Shown: one piece after another, positions 1 to 7,888 of the stretch
Numbering within the stretch: position 1 is the first letter of the stretch
How the letters are laid out: each line of letters opens with the position of its first letter
Origin: Novosphingopyxis baekryungensis DSM 16222
GTDB taxonomy: Bacteria > Pseudomonadota > Alphaproteobacteria > Sphingomonadales > Sphingomonadaceae
Reading direction: 5' to 3'
DNA length: 64,000 nucleotides
Assembly (NCBI RefSeq): GCF_000420305.1
Contig: NZ_ATUR01000002.1
Span: 558,001 to 622,000, forward strand
Position numbers and translations under genes: made by a program
Notes under the pieces: generated by a model
What the model was told of the DNA's origin: nothing
Databases searched by the model: none
Seen by the model: only the letters and a program-made list of their open reading frames with translations

Positions 1-648
1 GACATCGGCGAGCTTCCCCAGATGGGCGACTGCACGGTGCATGGTCAGCTTGCCGCGCAGATAGAAGATCAACGGGCCAAGGCCGAGCCGCCGCACGATG
101 CGCCAGGGCTTTTTCCGGTCCGCTTCCACCATCTGCCAAAGTTCCAGCGCGGCGGCACTGCGCGGACTGTTCAGATAAAACAGGTTGCAGCCGGACCAGG
201 CTCCATCGGCAAACCGCAAATAGGTGCGGCGACTGCCGGGCAATGCTTCCTCGATCCGCTCCCGCCGGGCCAGAAGGGCCGCCACATCTGCCGAGCGCGG
301 CACGTCGGCCACGAAGCGTGTAATCCATTCCGCTTGCAGCAACCCGTGATCCGACGTGGTCACCAGGAGCGGTGCGCCCAGTTGCTCGAAGGCGACCGCC
401 ACACTTCTGCTCGGTCCAGCCTGCGCCGCGATGACGGTCAGGCCCAGCGTGACAGCCAGATCTGCGACGGGGCCGGGCTGGGTCGATACGGCAATCCGGT
501 CGAACCCCGCCTGGCGCAAGGCACCGGCAACCCGCGCCAGCATCGGCATGCCGTCGATCTCGATCAGCGCCTTGTGCGATACCCCGGCGGAGACGGCCAG
601 CGGGTCCGAACCCGGGCGCGATCCGGCCAGGATCAGGGCCTGAGGCAT
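1..648 (-). CDS. MobA-like NTP transferase family protein (3' end outside window)
   Basis: The ATG at 648 opens a frame that runs off the left edge; 216 codons are visible. The N-terminus reads ALILAGSRPGSDPLAVS and then HKALIEIDG. This is a variant of the LAGG-x-S-x-R-x-G...K nucleotide-binding signature of MobA/GlmU-type nucleotidyltransferases (NTP_transf_3). The family joins an NTP to a phosphorylated small molecule. It starts 36 nt after the Tam41-like gene and is the last visible gene of a same-strand, mostly overlapping lipid operon. I therefore infer that it makes an activated headgroup donor such as a CDP-linked metabolite, rather than a molybdenum cofactor. The substrate cannot be read from the sequence. 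Family confidence is good; the specific role is a guess from context. Confidence 0.75.
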   Translation of the reverse strand, partial: MPQALILAGSRPGSDPLAVSAGVSHKALIEIDGMPMLARVAGALRQAGFDRIAVSTQPGPVADLAVTLGLTVIAAQAGPSRSVAVAFEQLGAPLLVTTSDHGLLQAEWITRFVADVPRSADVAALLARRERIEEALPGSRRTYLRFADGAWSGCNLFYLNSPRSAAALELWQMVEADRKKPWRIVRRLGLGPLIFYLRGKLTMHRAVAHLGKLADV

Positions 649-684
649 GGCAGATATTTCATTCTGTCAGAGTGGGCCATTCCG

Positions 685-1569
685 TCAGCTCCGGCCGCTG
701 CGCCAGACCCGCCACAGAACACCGGGCGCCGCGAGCACGGGGTGCTTTTCGCGCCATGGTGTCAGGGCCACCGGCACGCCGGTATGTCGCTCGATCTTCC
801 AGGCACCGTAGCGCGCGGCACCTTCGAATGTGAAACTGGCGCGCAGCAAGCGGGCGATATTGAGCGGCTTGCCAGCCAGCCAGTGCAGCCGCCAGGCGGT
901 TTTCAGCCTGAGGCTGTCCGTGGAGGTCAGCATCGGCTCCAGCATGCCGCCGGCCTGCTGGAAAGGCACCGTGCCACCATCCCAGGCGAGCGGAAGCAGG
1001 CGCTCATAATAATCCGGATTGTTCTCGACGATCTGGGCATGGCGATTATTGCGTTCCACGCGCAGCTCTGCGGTGTAGGTCGCCTTGAATAGTGCCTGCC
1101 AATAATCGGCGGCACGGCCGCTTTCCGGCCCCAGCGCCGCGGCATAGCGACCGGCAGTGGACGCCGCCTGGGCGATGGCGGCGATGGTCCGGCGTTCGGC
1201 ATGCGCATTTCTGGTCCAGATCAGCGCAGAAGGCTGGGTGAAGCGCGCCCAGATGGTGGTGTCGATGGTCTTGTCGGCCGCCGCGCGCGTGAACGTCGCC
1301 AGTCGCATCGTCGCGATCTTGGCCCGCAGCCGCATGCCGTCATGATCGAACTCGCGATAGCTGACCGTGGGCCAGATACCGCGTTCGCGCGGGCCGGAAG
1401 TGAGGATGTAGAAATCCAGCACCCCGTCGAGCGACCCGGTGCGCAGATTGGATCCGTAGAACAGAACGGCCTCGGCATCGGCATTGCGGGCGATCTCTTC
1501 TGCGATGGCACGCACCGCCGGCTGAACCGGCGCGGCCAGTTTCCCGGCCAGAAATGTCTGGATATTCAC
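685..1569 (-). CDS. Tam41-like nucleotidyltransferase
   Basis: The GTG at 1569 is chosen because GTGA overlaps the stop of the lipid kinase upstream (1566-1568), the usual sign of translational coupling; the product is 294 aa. Residues near 25-55 contain VLFYGSNLRTG followed by LDGVLDFYIL. This resembles the G-S...D/E nucleotidyltransferase core of Tam41-type phosphatidate cytidylyltransferases. There is no signal peptide and no clear membrane span, as expected for a peripheral enzyme. In an operon with a lipid kinase and phosphotransferases, a CTP-dependent activation of a lipid phosphate is plausible, but that is inference. The family assignment rests on one motif region and should be treated as tentative. 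Confidence 0.6.
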   Translation of the reverse strand: MNIQTFLAGKLAAPVQPAVRAIAEEIARNADAEAVLFYGSNLRTGSLDGVLDFYILTSGPRERGIWPTVSYREFDHDGMRLRAKIATMRLATFTRAAADKTIDTTIWARFTQPSALIWTRNAHAERRTIAAIAQAASTAGRYAAALGPESGRAADYWQALFKATYTAELRVERNNRHAQIVENNPDYYERLLPLAWDGGTVPFQQAGGMLEPMLTSTDSLRLKTAWRLHWLAGKPLNIARLLRASFTFEGAARYGAWKIERHTGVPVALTPWREKHPVLAAPGVLWRVWRSGRS

Positions 1570-2540
1570 GGAATGATGAACCGCAAGGCGGTGGCCTCGC
1601 GCACGGTGAATGCTCCGGCAGGAAAGGTCTCGCCATCCAGCACGAAGCTGGTTTCGATATCGAGCTTCAGACTGCACGCATCGACCCGGTGATAACCGGC
1701 ATCGTCCAGCTTCTGCGCCTGCGATCCGGACAGCAGCGGCAGAAAAGTGGCCGCCAGCCGCCGTGGAGGTGCGTCGATCAGCAAGGTCTTCAGGCCGGCG
1801 CGCGGCATACCGAAGGGTTTGAGGCCGATCGGCAGGCGTTCCAATGTGGACGCCAGCAGCAGATAGCGGTTGGCGCTGCCGTCCGGCGTGGTGCCGTGCA
1901 TGCGATCGGCCCCGTCGCCATAGTGGATATCCATGCGGCTGCCCCGCCGCCAGGACGATCTGCCGCTGCCGAACAGCGTCTGGCCGATACCCCAGATCAG
2001 GGCCAGGCCAACCGCGATCCCGTCGAACGCGCCGGCCCGGTGCGTTTTCTGGGCCAGGTCGGTCGCGCTGACAAAGGAGCCTACACCCATGATGAACCCG
2101 CGCACGGGCACGCCGTCCGCTCCGGCAGGAACGATTTCCAGTGGGCGGCGGACTGCAATGCCCCCCGCCTGGGCGGCTGCCAGGCCATCTTCGAGGCTCC
2201 AGTTGCTCGGCACGCCGAGGTCGCCCGCCAGGGCGTTGGTCTTGCCGGTAGGCAACAGCATGACATCGGGCCAGTCCGTGCCCCAGATATCCCCGGCACA
2301 GGTCAGCACATCGCGCACCGTACCGTCGCCGCCGTCAATCGCCAGAATGTCGATCTTTCGATCGGCAAACATCAGCAGCACGTCCTTCAATTCGGATCGT
2401 GTCTTCGGCGCGCGGGCGATAATGTCGGACGGCACGCGGGACAGCGCCGTGCGCCCCTGATTGCGGTGGCTGCGTGGATTGACGATCAGGCCAAGCCGCT
2501 TCACGCCAGCGCGGCGGCTGCTGCTGCGCGTCTCACGCAT
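1566..2540 (-). CDS. Diacylglycerol/ceramide kinase-like lipid kinase
   Basis: DAGK catalytic-domain protein. LGLIVNPRSHRN lies close to the N-terminus, followed by the nucleotide-binding IDGGDGTVRDVL and then LPTGKTNALAGDLG. These three blocks define the DAGK/sphingosine kinase/YegS superfamily, which phosphorylates a lipid hydroxyl with ATP. I chose the ATG at 2540 because AGAGAGG lies about 9 nt upstream and the first motif then sits near residue 15, giving 324 aa. An alternative ATG at 2633 would add 31 residues and lie 17 nt after the preceding gene. It is the middle gene of the minus-strand lipid operon. In a sphingomonad the substrate could be ceramide rather than diacylglycerol; the sequence does not decide. 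Confidence 0.82.
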   Translation of the reverse strand: MRETRSSSRRAGVKRLGLIVNPRSHRNQGRTALSRVPSDIIARAPKTRSELKDVLLMFADRKIDILAIDGGDGTVRDVLTCAGDIWGTDWPDVMLLPTGKTNALAGDLGVPSNWSLEDGLAAAQAGGIAVRRPLEIVPAGADGVPVRGFIMGVGSFVSATDLAQKTHRAGAFDGIAVGLALIWGIGQTLFGSGRSSWRRGSRMDIHYGDGADRMHGTTPDGSANRYLLLASTLERLPIGLKPFGMPRAGLKTLLIDAPPRRLAATFLPLLSGSQAQKLDDAGYHRVDACSLKLDIETSFVLDGETFPAGAFTVREATALRFIIP

Positions 2541-2649
2541 GGACACAGCCTCTCTTTCGCCCCGTCCATGGTTCGGACGAGGCGGTTGATAGGCCTCCCG
2601 TTCCAGGCCGAAATCGTAGATGCTGTCGTTCATTACGGCCCATATTGCT

Positions 2650-3870
2650 TCAAATGCCGCCTTTCTCAACATCGTGCGCAGCTGCGTCACGATATTTCTT
2701 GGCCGCTGTGATATTGGAGAACCGGTCGAGAATAGCTTTTGCGCCGCGCTTGGCCGCAGATTCGCCTGTCCTGCTGAACGTGTGGGAAAACCGCGCGGCC
2801 TGCTCTTTACGGTATCGGTCCGGTTCCGCAAAGGCCCGTTCCAGCGCTTCGGGCAAGGCTTCGAGGCGGCTGACGACGTCGCCAAGCTGCCAATGCGCGA
2901 AATTGGGATCGGCCTGCCACGCGATCCCTTCCGGATTGAGAAAGATGGCGGGGCGGGGCTGTGCGATCCACTCATAGATCTGGCTGCTCGCATCGCCCAG
3001 ATACAGATCGGCGGCCTGCGTATAGCTCATGTCGATCGAACGTTCGCTGCCGGGATCGATCAGGATGTTCGGCGCGCCGCCATGGTCCGGAAGCGCGCCC
3101 GGAAGACGCATGCGGCGATGTTCGACAGACGCGTGCATCCGGCGTTGGTACAGCATGACATGCGGAGCGACGATCAGATTGTAGCGGCCATCTTCGGCAA
3201 ACCACCGGATGATATCGCGGCCCCAGTCATACCAGGAGGACAGCAGCGGATCGAAATGGGGGTTGTACAGGACGGTCGGGCGCACATCGGCAAACAGGCC
3301 GGGGGGCATAGTTCGTCCTGGCTTATCGAACGCAACGGTGTCGAACTTCGGATAGCCAATCACGGCATGATTGTCCTGGGTGACGAGCCCTTCGGCCAGC
3401 ATCCGGTCGCGCACCTTGTCGCCCGACAGCAGGACAAGGTCGAACTGGCGGGTTTCAGGACGGAAGCCGATCGAGCGGTCGCCGGCGCCGTGGGGAATCC
3501 ATACGAGCTTGAGCGATGTCAGCCCGAACCGATCGCGCAGCATGAGGGATGTCGTCTCGGGCACCACCAGAACGTCGAGCTGGGCAAAGGCGGACAGATT
3601 TTCCCGCAGAACGGCGATCCGGCGGAAAGGCGCTATCCAGCGCAGCGCCGCATCCAGCAAGCGTGCCGTCCTGCCAATGGAAAGACGCTCGAAGTGCACG
3701 GCGGCGGCAGCCTGCGCGCCGATGATGGCACGCACCTCTGTTTCCTGCGCCGCGCTGGAGGTCAGCACCGTAACCTCGGCGCGTGCATCCGGGACGAGCG
3801 CGCCGATGATCGGCGCGCTGTGGCGCACCTGATGCAGCGCATCATGATTGAAAAGAAAGCCGATCTTCAT
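2650..3870 (-). CDS. CDP-glycerol glycerophosphotransferase family protein (copy 2)
   Basis: 406 aa. The C-terminal half carries Glyphos_transf-like blocks: VLYNPHFDPLLSSW, then LIVAPHVMLYQRR, then ILIDPGSERSID, then ADLYLGDASSQIYEW and a FLNPEGIAW block. The family moves a phosphopolyol from a CDP donor to a glycan or lipid acceptor. The N-terminus MKIGFLFNHDALH resembles that of glycosyltransferase-B folds and has no signal peptide, so the enzyme should act at the cytoplasmic face. The ATG overlaps the stop of the upstream paralogue by 4 nt (ATGA, 3867-3870), so the two are co-translated. The two proteins share nearly every motif, which indicates an old tandem duplication. Confidence 0.8.
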   Translation of the reverse strand: MKIGFLFNHDALHQVRHSAPIIGALVPDARAEVTVLTSSAAQETEVRAIIGAQAAAAVHFERLSIGRTARLLDAALRWIAPFRRIAVLRENLSAFAQLDVLVVPETTSLMLRDRFGLTSLKLVWIPHGAGDRSIGFRPETRQFDLVLLSGDKVRDRMLAEGLVTQDNHAVIGYPKFDTVAFDKPGRTMPPGLFADVRPTVLYNPHFDPLLSSWYDWGRDIIRWFAEDGRYNLIVAPHVMLYQRRMHASVEHRRMRLPGALPDHGGAPNILIDPGSERSIDMSYTQAADLYLGDASSQIYEWIAQPRPAIFLNPEGIAWQADPNFAHWQLGDVVSRLEALPEALERAFAEPDRYRKEQAARFSHTFSRTGESAAKRGAKAILDRFSNITAAKKYRDAAAHDVEKGGI

Positions 3871-4979
3871 CGGTGCAAAAATGCGTCCACCGCGTCCGCT
3901 GCGCGCTGCGCAATACCCGGTGCGCGATTGCCGAGCGAGGCGGCCGCCATGCTTTCCTGTCTGTCACGATAGAGATGATGGCGTGCCGGTGCCGCGCGGA
4001 TGGCGTCCATCAGCTGCGCCGGATCATCCACCACATCACCCAGATGCCAGTGGGCAAAGCTTGGATCGTCTTTCCAGTCGATACCGTGTGCATTCAGGAA
4101 AACGCAGGGGCGCGGTCTGGTCAGGAATTCGTAAACCTGGCTGCTGACATCGCCCACATAGATGTCCGCCGCCGCCGTGTAGCTCGTATCGACCGAGCGA
4201 TCGGAACCGGGATCGACCAGAATGTTCGGGCCGCTGCGGGCACGCCAACGGGCGCGCAGTTTCTCGCTGCGGCGGCGGAACAGCTTCACATGCGGGGCGA
4301 CGAGCAAATTGAGCGATGGGTCCTGCGCAAAGCCCGCCAGCATCGGTTCGATGAAGCGATGCCATGAGGTAAGCCTGGGTTCCTTGTGCGCGTTATAGAG
4401 CACCACCGGCTTTTCCCCGGCAAAGTCGAGCGGGGTCTGATCGGCCAAGCGCTCGCCCGTTTCCAGCTTCACCGAGCCGGTGAGCGCATAGTCGCCCTTG
4501 CGTACCAGGCCCTCGCGCAGCATCCGCTGCTCGGTCTTGGCACCGGCCAGCAGGACGAAATCGAACGTCGCGATCCGCGCGATGAAGCCGCGCGCCCGGT
4601 CGCCAAAACCATGCGGGGCATAGATCAGCCGCGGCCTGTCTGCCCCCAGCCGGCGCAGTGCGGCCACGCTGTTCTCCACGGCGAAAACGGCGTCACACCT
4701 GTTCAGTTCGGCCACATTGTCGCGCATCGTCAGATCCTTGAACATGCCGAGGATGCGGATGCGCTGCAGGGTACGGGTGAGCAGGCTGCGGCGCAGGCGA
4801 TGTTCCGGAACAGACGGCGCGCCATAGGCAGCGCGGATGCGTTCGAGGTGATGGGGCGTGTCCGGATCATTATACAGGTTGACCACCTCCCAGCCTGGGC
4901 GGGACGCCAGTTCGAGCGCAATCGCCCCGCCATGATAGCATTGATAGGCTTCTGCGATATAGAGGAAGGCGATTCGCAT
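3867..4979 (-). CDS. CDP-glycerol glycerophosphotransferase family protein (copy 1)
   Basis: 370 aa from the ATG at 4979, which gives MRIAFLYIAEAY, collinear with the start of its downstream paralogue. An ATG 12 nt upstream (4991) is also possible. Motifs are VLYNAHKEPRLTSW, LLVAPHVKLFRRR, NILVDPGSDRSVD, AADIYVGDVSSQVYEF and FLNAHGIDW, in the same order as copy 2. It is the first gene of the minus-strand operon. Only about 90 nt separates it from the divergent flippase, so that gap should hold promoters for both directions. The family transfers phosphoglycerol-like units from CDP donors. Two copies side by side suggest two successive additions or two acceptors. Confidence 0.8.
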   Translation of the reverse strand: MRIAFLYIAEAYQCYHGGAIALELASRPGWEVVNLYNDPDTPHHLERIRAAYGAPSVPEHRLRRSLLTRTLQRIRILGMFKDLTMRDNVAELNRCDAVFAVENSVAALRRLGADRPRLIYAPHGFGDRARGFIARIATFDFVLLAGAKTEQRMLREGLVRKGDYALTGSVKLETGERLADQTPLDFAGEKPVVLYNAHKEPRLTSWHRFIEPMLAGFAQDPSLNLLVAPHVKLFRRRSEKLRARWRARSGPNILVDPGSDRSVDTSYTAAADIYVGDVSSQVYEFLTRPRPCVFLNAHGIDWKDDPSFAHWHLGDVVDDPAQLMDAIRAAPARHHLYRDRQESMAAASLGNRAPGIAQRAADAVDAFLHR

Positions 4980-5072
4980 GCCGCGTTCCATAGCGCCTGA
5001 GACGTGTGAGCCAAATTTAGAAGGCCGGATTTGCACGGTCACCATTTGAAAAGCCAACGCAAAAGGTATGCC

Positions 5073-6377
5073 GTGACTCCCAGCCCATTTCGCCGTGCCC
5101 TGCGCAATGTGGGATGGCTGCTTGCTGGCAAGGGCGTGGGTGCGGTGCTCAGCCTCATTTATCTCGGGCTGGCCACGCGCAGCCTTGGGCTCGATGGATT
5201 TGGCCAGTTCACGCTGATCCTCAGCACGGGCCAGGCGGTCGCAGGCTTTGTGACCTTTCAGTCTTGGCAGATCATTATCCGTTACGGTGTGGCGCTGCTG
5301 CAGGATGGCCGCATGGACGCCTTGGGGCGGCTCGCCCGGTTTACCATCCTGCTCGATCTTGCCGCCGCGCTGATTGGCTGCGTCATCGCGCTGGTCGCTA
5401 TACTGCTGCTCTCGGCGCATCTCGGATGGTCGCCGCAACTGGAGCGGCGTGCATGGCTGTTCTGTGCCATTCTGCTGCTCTCCACCCGCTCGACGGCGGT
5501 GGGTATCCTGAGACTGCACGACAAGTTCAATGTGGGCGCCGCCGCAGACGCAGTCACCCCGATCACCCGGTTCATCGGCGCTGTGATCGCCACGGTCAGC
5601 GGCGCCACCGTGACCGGCTTTCTGATCGCATGGGCCGTGGCCGAAATTGCCACCGTGATCGCCTATTGGATCGCCGCCTATCGCACAGACCGTTCCTTTA
5701 TCGGGCCATGGCGCGCTATTCGGACCGTGCCCGCCGATCATCCCGGTCTCACCCCGTTTGCGCTGACGGTGAACATCAATGCCACGCTGAACAATGGCAG
5801 CAAGCAGCTGCTGATCGTTCTGCTCGGCGTGGTGGCGGGCCCGGCCGCCGCGGGCGCATATCGGCTCGCATTCCAGCTTAGCCAGGCATTGGCGCGGCTG
5901 GCGGACATGTTTTCCCGCGCCGTCTTTCCCGAATTTACCCGCACCAGTGCCGATCCGTCGCCGGACGCGTTCAGGACATTATATCGGCAGGCCGCCCGCT
6001 TCACCCTCATCTCCGGTGCCATCATCTGCATTCTGGCGCCGATCGTCAGCAAACCGGTCTTGTCGCTGGTGGGCGGAAGCGAATTTGCCGATGCCTATGT
6101 CATACTGGTGCTGCTGAGCATTGCCACCGCGTTCGAGGTGATGGGCACGGGTTTTGAGCCGGTGCTGCTCGGCATTGGGCGCACGCGCACCATCATGGGC
6201 ATCCGGATTGTCGCCACGATACTCCTGTTCGGCACGGCGGCGGTCACGCTGACGGCCTATGGCGGCATCGGCGCTGCGGCATCGACGCTGCTGGCGTCGG
6301 CGGCGGCGCTGGCGGGTTTCATGCTCTATGCCCACCGCGCCGTGCAGGAGAGCAGCACCGCCGCAGCACGGCTTTAA
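5073..6377 (+). CDS. Wzx/MATE-like polysaccharide or lipid flippase
   Basis: A hydrophobic protein of 434 aa from the GTG at 5073, with about 12 predicted membrane segments. The conserved start LRNVGWLLAGKGVGAVLSL is followed by LATRSLGLDGFGQF, typical of the polysaccharide_synt/MOP flippase superfamily that moves lipid-linked sugars across the inner membrane. The GTG is preceded by AAAAGG about 7 nt upstream; an in-frame TTG at 5031 would add 14 poorly conserved residues. It is divergent from the glycerophosphotransferase operon and may export the product of that operon or of an adjacent polysaccharide pathway outside the window. The substrate is unknown. Confidence 0.8.
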   Translation: MTPSPFRRALRNVGWLLAGKGVGAVLSLIYLGLATRSLGLDGFGQFTLILSTGQAVAGFVTFQSWQIIIRYGVALLQDGRMDALGRLARFTILLDLAAALIGCVIALVAILLLSAHLGWSPQLERRAWLFCAILLLSTRSTAVGILRLHDKFNVGAAADAVTPITRFIGAVIATVSGATVTGFLIAWAVAEIATVIAYWIAAYRTDRSFIGPWRAIRTVPADHPGLTPFALTVNINATLNNGSKQLLIVLLGVVAGPAAAGAYRLAFQLSQALARLADMFSRAVFPEFTRTSADPSPDAFRTLYRQAARFTLISGAIICILAPIVSKPVLSLVGGSEFADAYVILVLLSIATAFEVMGTGFEPVLLGIGRTRTIMGIRIVATILLFGTAAVTLTAYGGIGAAASTLLASAAALAGFMLYAHRAVQESSTAAARL

Positions 6378-6404
6378 GCAGCGCTACGTAAGGCGCCGGA
6401 CATG

Positions 6405-6437
6405 AAAAAGGCGCCGACCGTAGGGTCGACGCCTTTT
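6405..6437. terminator. Bidirectional stem-loop terminator between convergent genes
   Basis: AAAAGGCG and CGACC on the left pair with GGTCG and CGCCTTTT on the right around a short loop, with one mismatched base on each side. An A-run at one end and a T-run at the other make it an intrinsic terminator readable from either strand. It sits between the end of the flippase (plus) and the end of the small lipoprotein gene (minus), where a shared terminator is expected. Confidence 0.85.
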
Positions 6438-6461
6438 CTCGAACAGTCGGGGCTGCGCGAA

Positions 6462-6725
6462 TTACATCTGCGCATCCGCGTCATTTGTCGCATCCTCGAC
6501 GGCGTCGCCCGCTTCGTCGGCACTGTCTTCAACGGCATCGCCCATGTCGGATGCGCTGCTTTCCATGCTTTCGCCCATCTCACCGACGCTGTCCTGCAGA
6601 TCATTGCCCATGGCATTGGCTTCTGCCGTCGCTTCCTCGTCGGTGCCGCTTTGCGCGCAGGCGGCGAGGGCGGGCAGGGCGGCGATGAGCGAACCGGCTG
6701 CCATGGTCTTCAAGAATGTTTTCAT
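6462..6725 (-). CDS. Small acidic secreted lipoprotein, function unknown
   Basis: 87 aa from the ATG at 6725, with AGGAAAG about 9 nt upstream. The N-terminus MKTFLKTMAAGSLIAALPA leads into the lipobox ALAAC, so a lipidated Cys near residue 22 is expected. The mature part is almost only D, E, S, A, G and M. It contains repeated units of the form MGDAVEDSADEAGDAVEDA, a heptad-like acidic pattern that could form a short helix or bind cations. I do not recognise a family. The gene has its own terminator and lies alone between the flippase and an orphan holin, so context gives no function. Confidence 0.7.
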   Translation of the reverse strand: MKTFLKTMAAGSLIAALPALAACAQSGTDEEATAEANAMGNDLQDSVGEMGESMESSASDMGDAVEDSADEAGDAVEDATNDADAQM

Positions 6726-6834
6726 GTGGTGCTTTCCTACTCTTAATATCAGCGCGCCGGTTGTAGCCGGCTGACGCGCCATTTCAAGAAGAGCGCGGAC
6801 ATCGAGCCGGCTGACCCTCGTGAGGGATGATGCA

Positions 6835-7248
6835 TCAACGCTCGCTACCATTGGCTTTGCCCCACTGGCGTGCAACCGTATAGCCCAGATAGCCGGTGCC
6901 GAAGAGCGCGTAGAGCGGTTCGGGCAAGGCGGCGAGATAGCCGGTCATGCCCTGCGCAATGGCACTGGCCGTTGCCGGGCGGATGGCGGCAATCAGGCCC
7001 ATCGGGATGGACCATAGAAAAAGCGCATACATGACATAGAGAAAACTGGGCCGCGCCCGGCTGGTCCAGGGGTCCCCGGACTGGGCTTCGGCAATGATCG
7101 CGGACAGGCGTGCGCGCACAGCGTCCAGCTCCCGATCATTGTCGAGCCGAAGCAGTTCCAGCTTGGCCTTGTCCCTGGCCCCCTGGTCCGGGATGATTTT
7201 ATCGAGCAGCCCCGTGATAGGGCCAATGAGTGAACCGATAGGTGGCAT
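6835..7248 (-). CDS. Holin of the 3TM (gene transfer agent) family
   Basis: 137 aa from the ATG at 7248, with a strong GAGGAG Shine-Dalgarno 6 nt upstream; longer in-frame starts lack one. The N-terminal part is charged and helical (MPPIGSLIGPITGLLDKIIP). It is followed by SGDPWTSRARPSFLYVMY and two to three hydrophobic segments, matching the GTA_holin_3TM family (PF11351), whose members form membrane lesions for phage or GTA lysis. No capsid, terminase or endolysin genes lie nearby, so it is an orphan here. It may be a domesticated or relict gene. Family confidence is high; whether it works is unknown. Confidence 0.75.
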   Translation of the reverse strand: MPPIGSLIGPITGLLDKIIPDQGARDKAKLELLRLDNDRELDAVRARLSAIIAEAQSGDPWTSRARPSFLYVMYALFLWSIPMGLIAAIRPATASAIAQGMTGYLAALPEPLYALFGTGYLGYTVARQWGKANGSER

Positions 7249-7310
7249 AACTTTCTCCTCGCTAGAAGGATGAAATAACCGATATGGTGTTATGTAGGAC
7301 AGGGATTTAT

Positions 7311-7329
7311 CCAAAGGCGTAGCCTTTGG
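7311..7329. repeat. Perfect 8-bp inverted repeat with 3-nt loop
   Basis: CCAAAGGC and GCCTTTGG flank the loop GTA. It lies 63 nt upstream of the holin start, in the gap before the sulfotransferase remnant. There is no T-run, so it could be an operator, an mRNA hairpin or a relic of a mobile element. No function is assigned. Confidence 0.5.
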
Positions 7330-7440
7330 CGCCAGTGTGCACTTGCAGCCGGTTTAGCGCATGAACAGCAGTGGCTTTACCTTCACGTCAACGGAAAGGA
7401 GACGCCCGCTGCAAATGACCTAAAACAAAAGGGCCGCGAA

Positions 7441-7827
7441 CTGGAACAGCAGCAGGAAGCCTGCGGCGCGCAGCTGTTCGCGCAGCGGCAGGAATTCACG
7501 TACGGCTTGCACGAAATCGGCCGTTATTACGCCGATTATGTCGATCTGATGGCCCATTGGGACGAGGTGCTGCCGGGCAGGGTGCTGCGCGTTCAGCATG
7601 AGGATGCGCTGGACGATCTGGAAGGCCAGACCCGCCGGATGCTGCACTATATCGGTCTGGAATTCGAAGAAGCCTGCCTCAACTTCCACACCACCAGCCA
7701 CGCCGTTCGCACCGCCAGCAGCGAACAGGTGCGCCAACCCATCAACCAAAAGGGCAAAGACGCCTGGAACCCCTATGAGCCATGGCTCGGCAACCTGAAA
7801 GAAGCACTGGCGACAAGTGCGACCTGA
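7441..7827 (+). pseudogene. C-terminal remnant of a sulfotransferase family protein
   Basis: The stretch from about 7480 reads LFAQRQEFTYGLHEIGRYYADYVDLM and ends at EPWLGNLKEALATSAT. It contains LPGRVLRVQHEDALDDLEGQ, FHTTSHAVRTASSEQVRQPI and the terminal WNPYEPWL. This is the C-terminal third of the TPR-associated bacterial sulfotransferases common in sphingomonads. The PAPS-binding N-terminal part is missing, and the reading frame upstream of 7441 shows no family similarity and no start codon with a ribosome binding site. I read it as a truncated, non-functional gene. It lies next to the orphan holin, which suggests a recombination scar. Confidence 0.7.
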
Positions 7828-7888
7828 GGCTGAAGGGCGACGGAGCTTCTGTTACGGTCGCCATCGGCCGTTCAGGCTGTTGGTCGCC

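Noticed and set aside
4980-5741. A long N-terminal extension of the upstream glycerophosphotransferase
   Set aside because: It overlaps the flippase on the other strand, is low-complexity and is not shared with the paralogue, which starts at the equivalent of 4979.
6835-7248. A prophage or gene transfer agent cluster around the holin
   Set aside because: No terminase, portal, capsid, tail or endolysin gene is present on either side.
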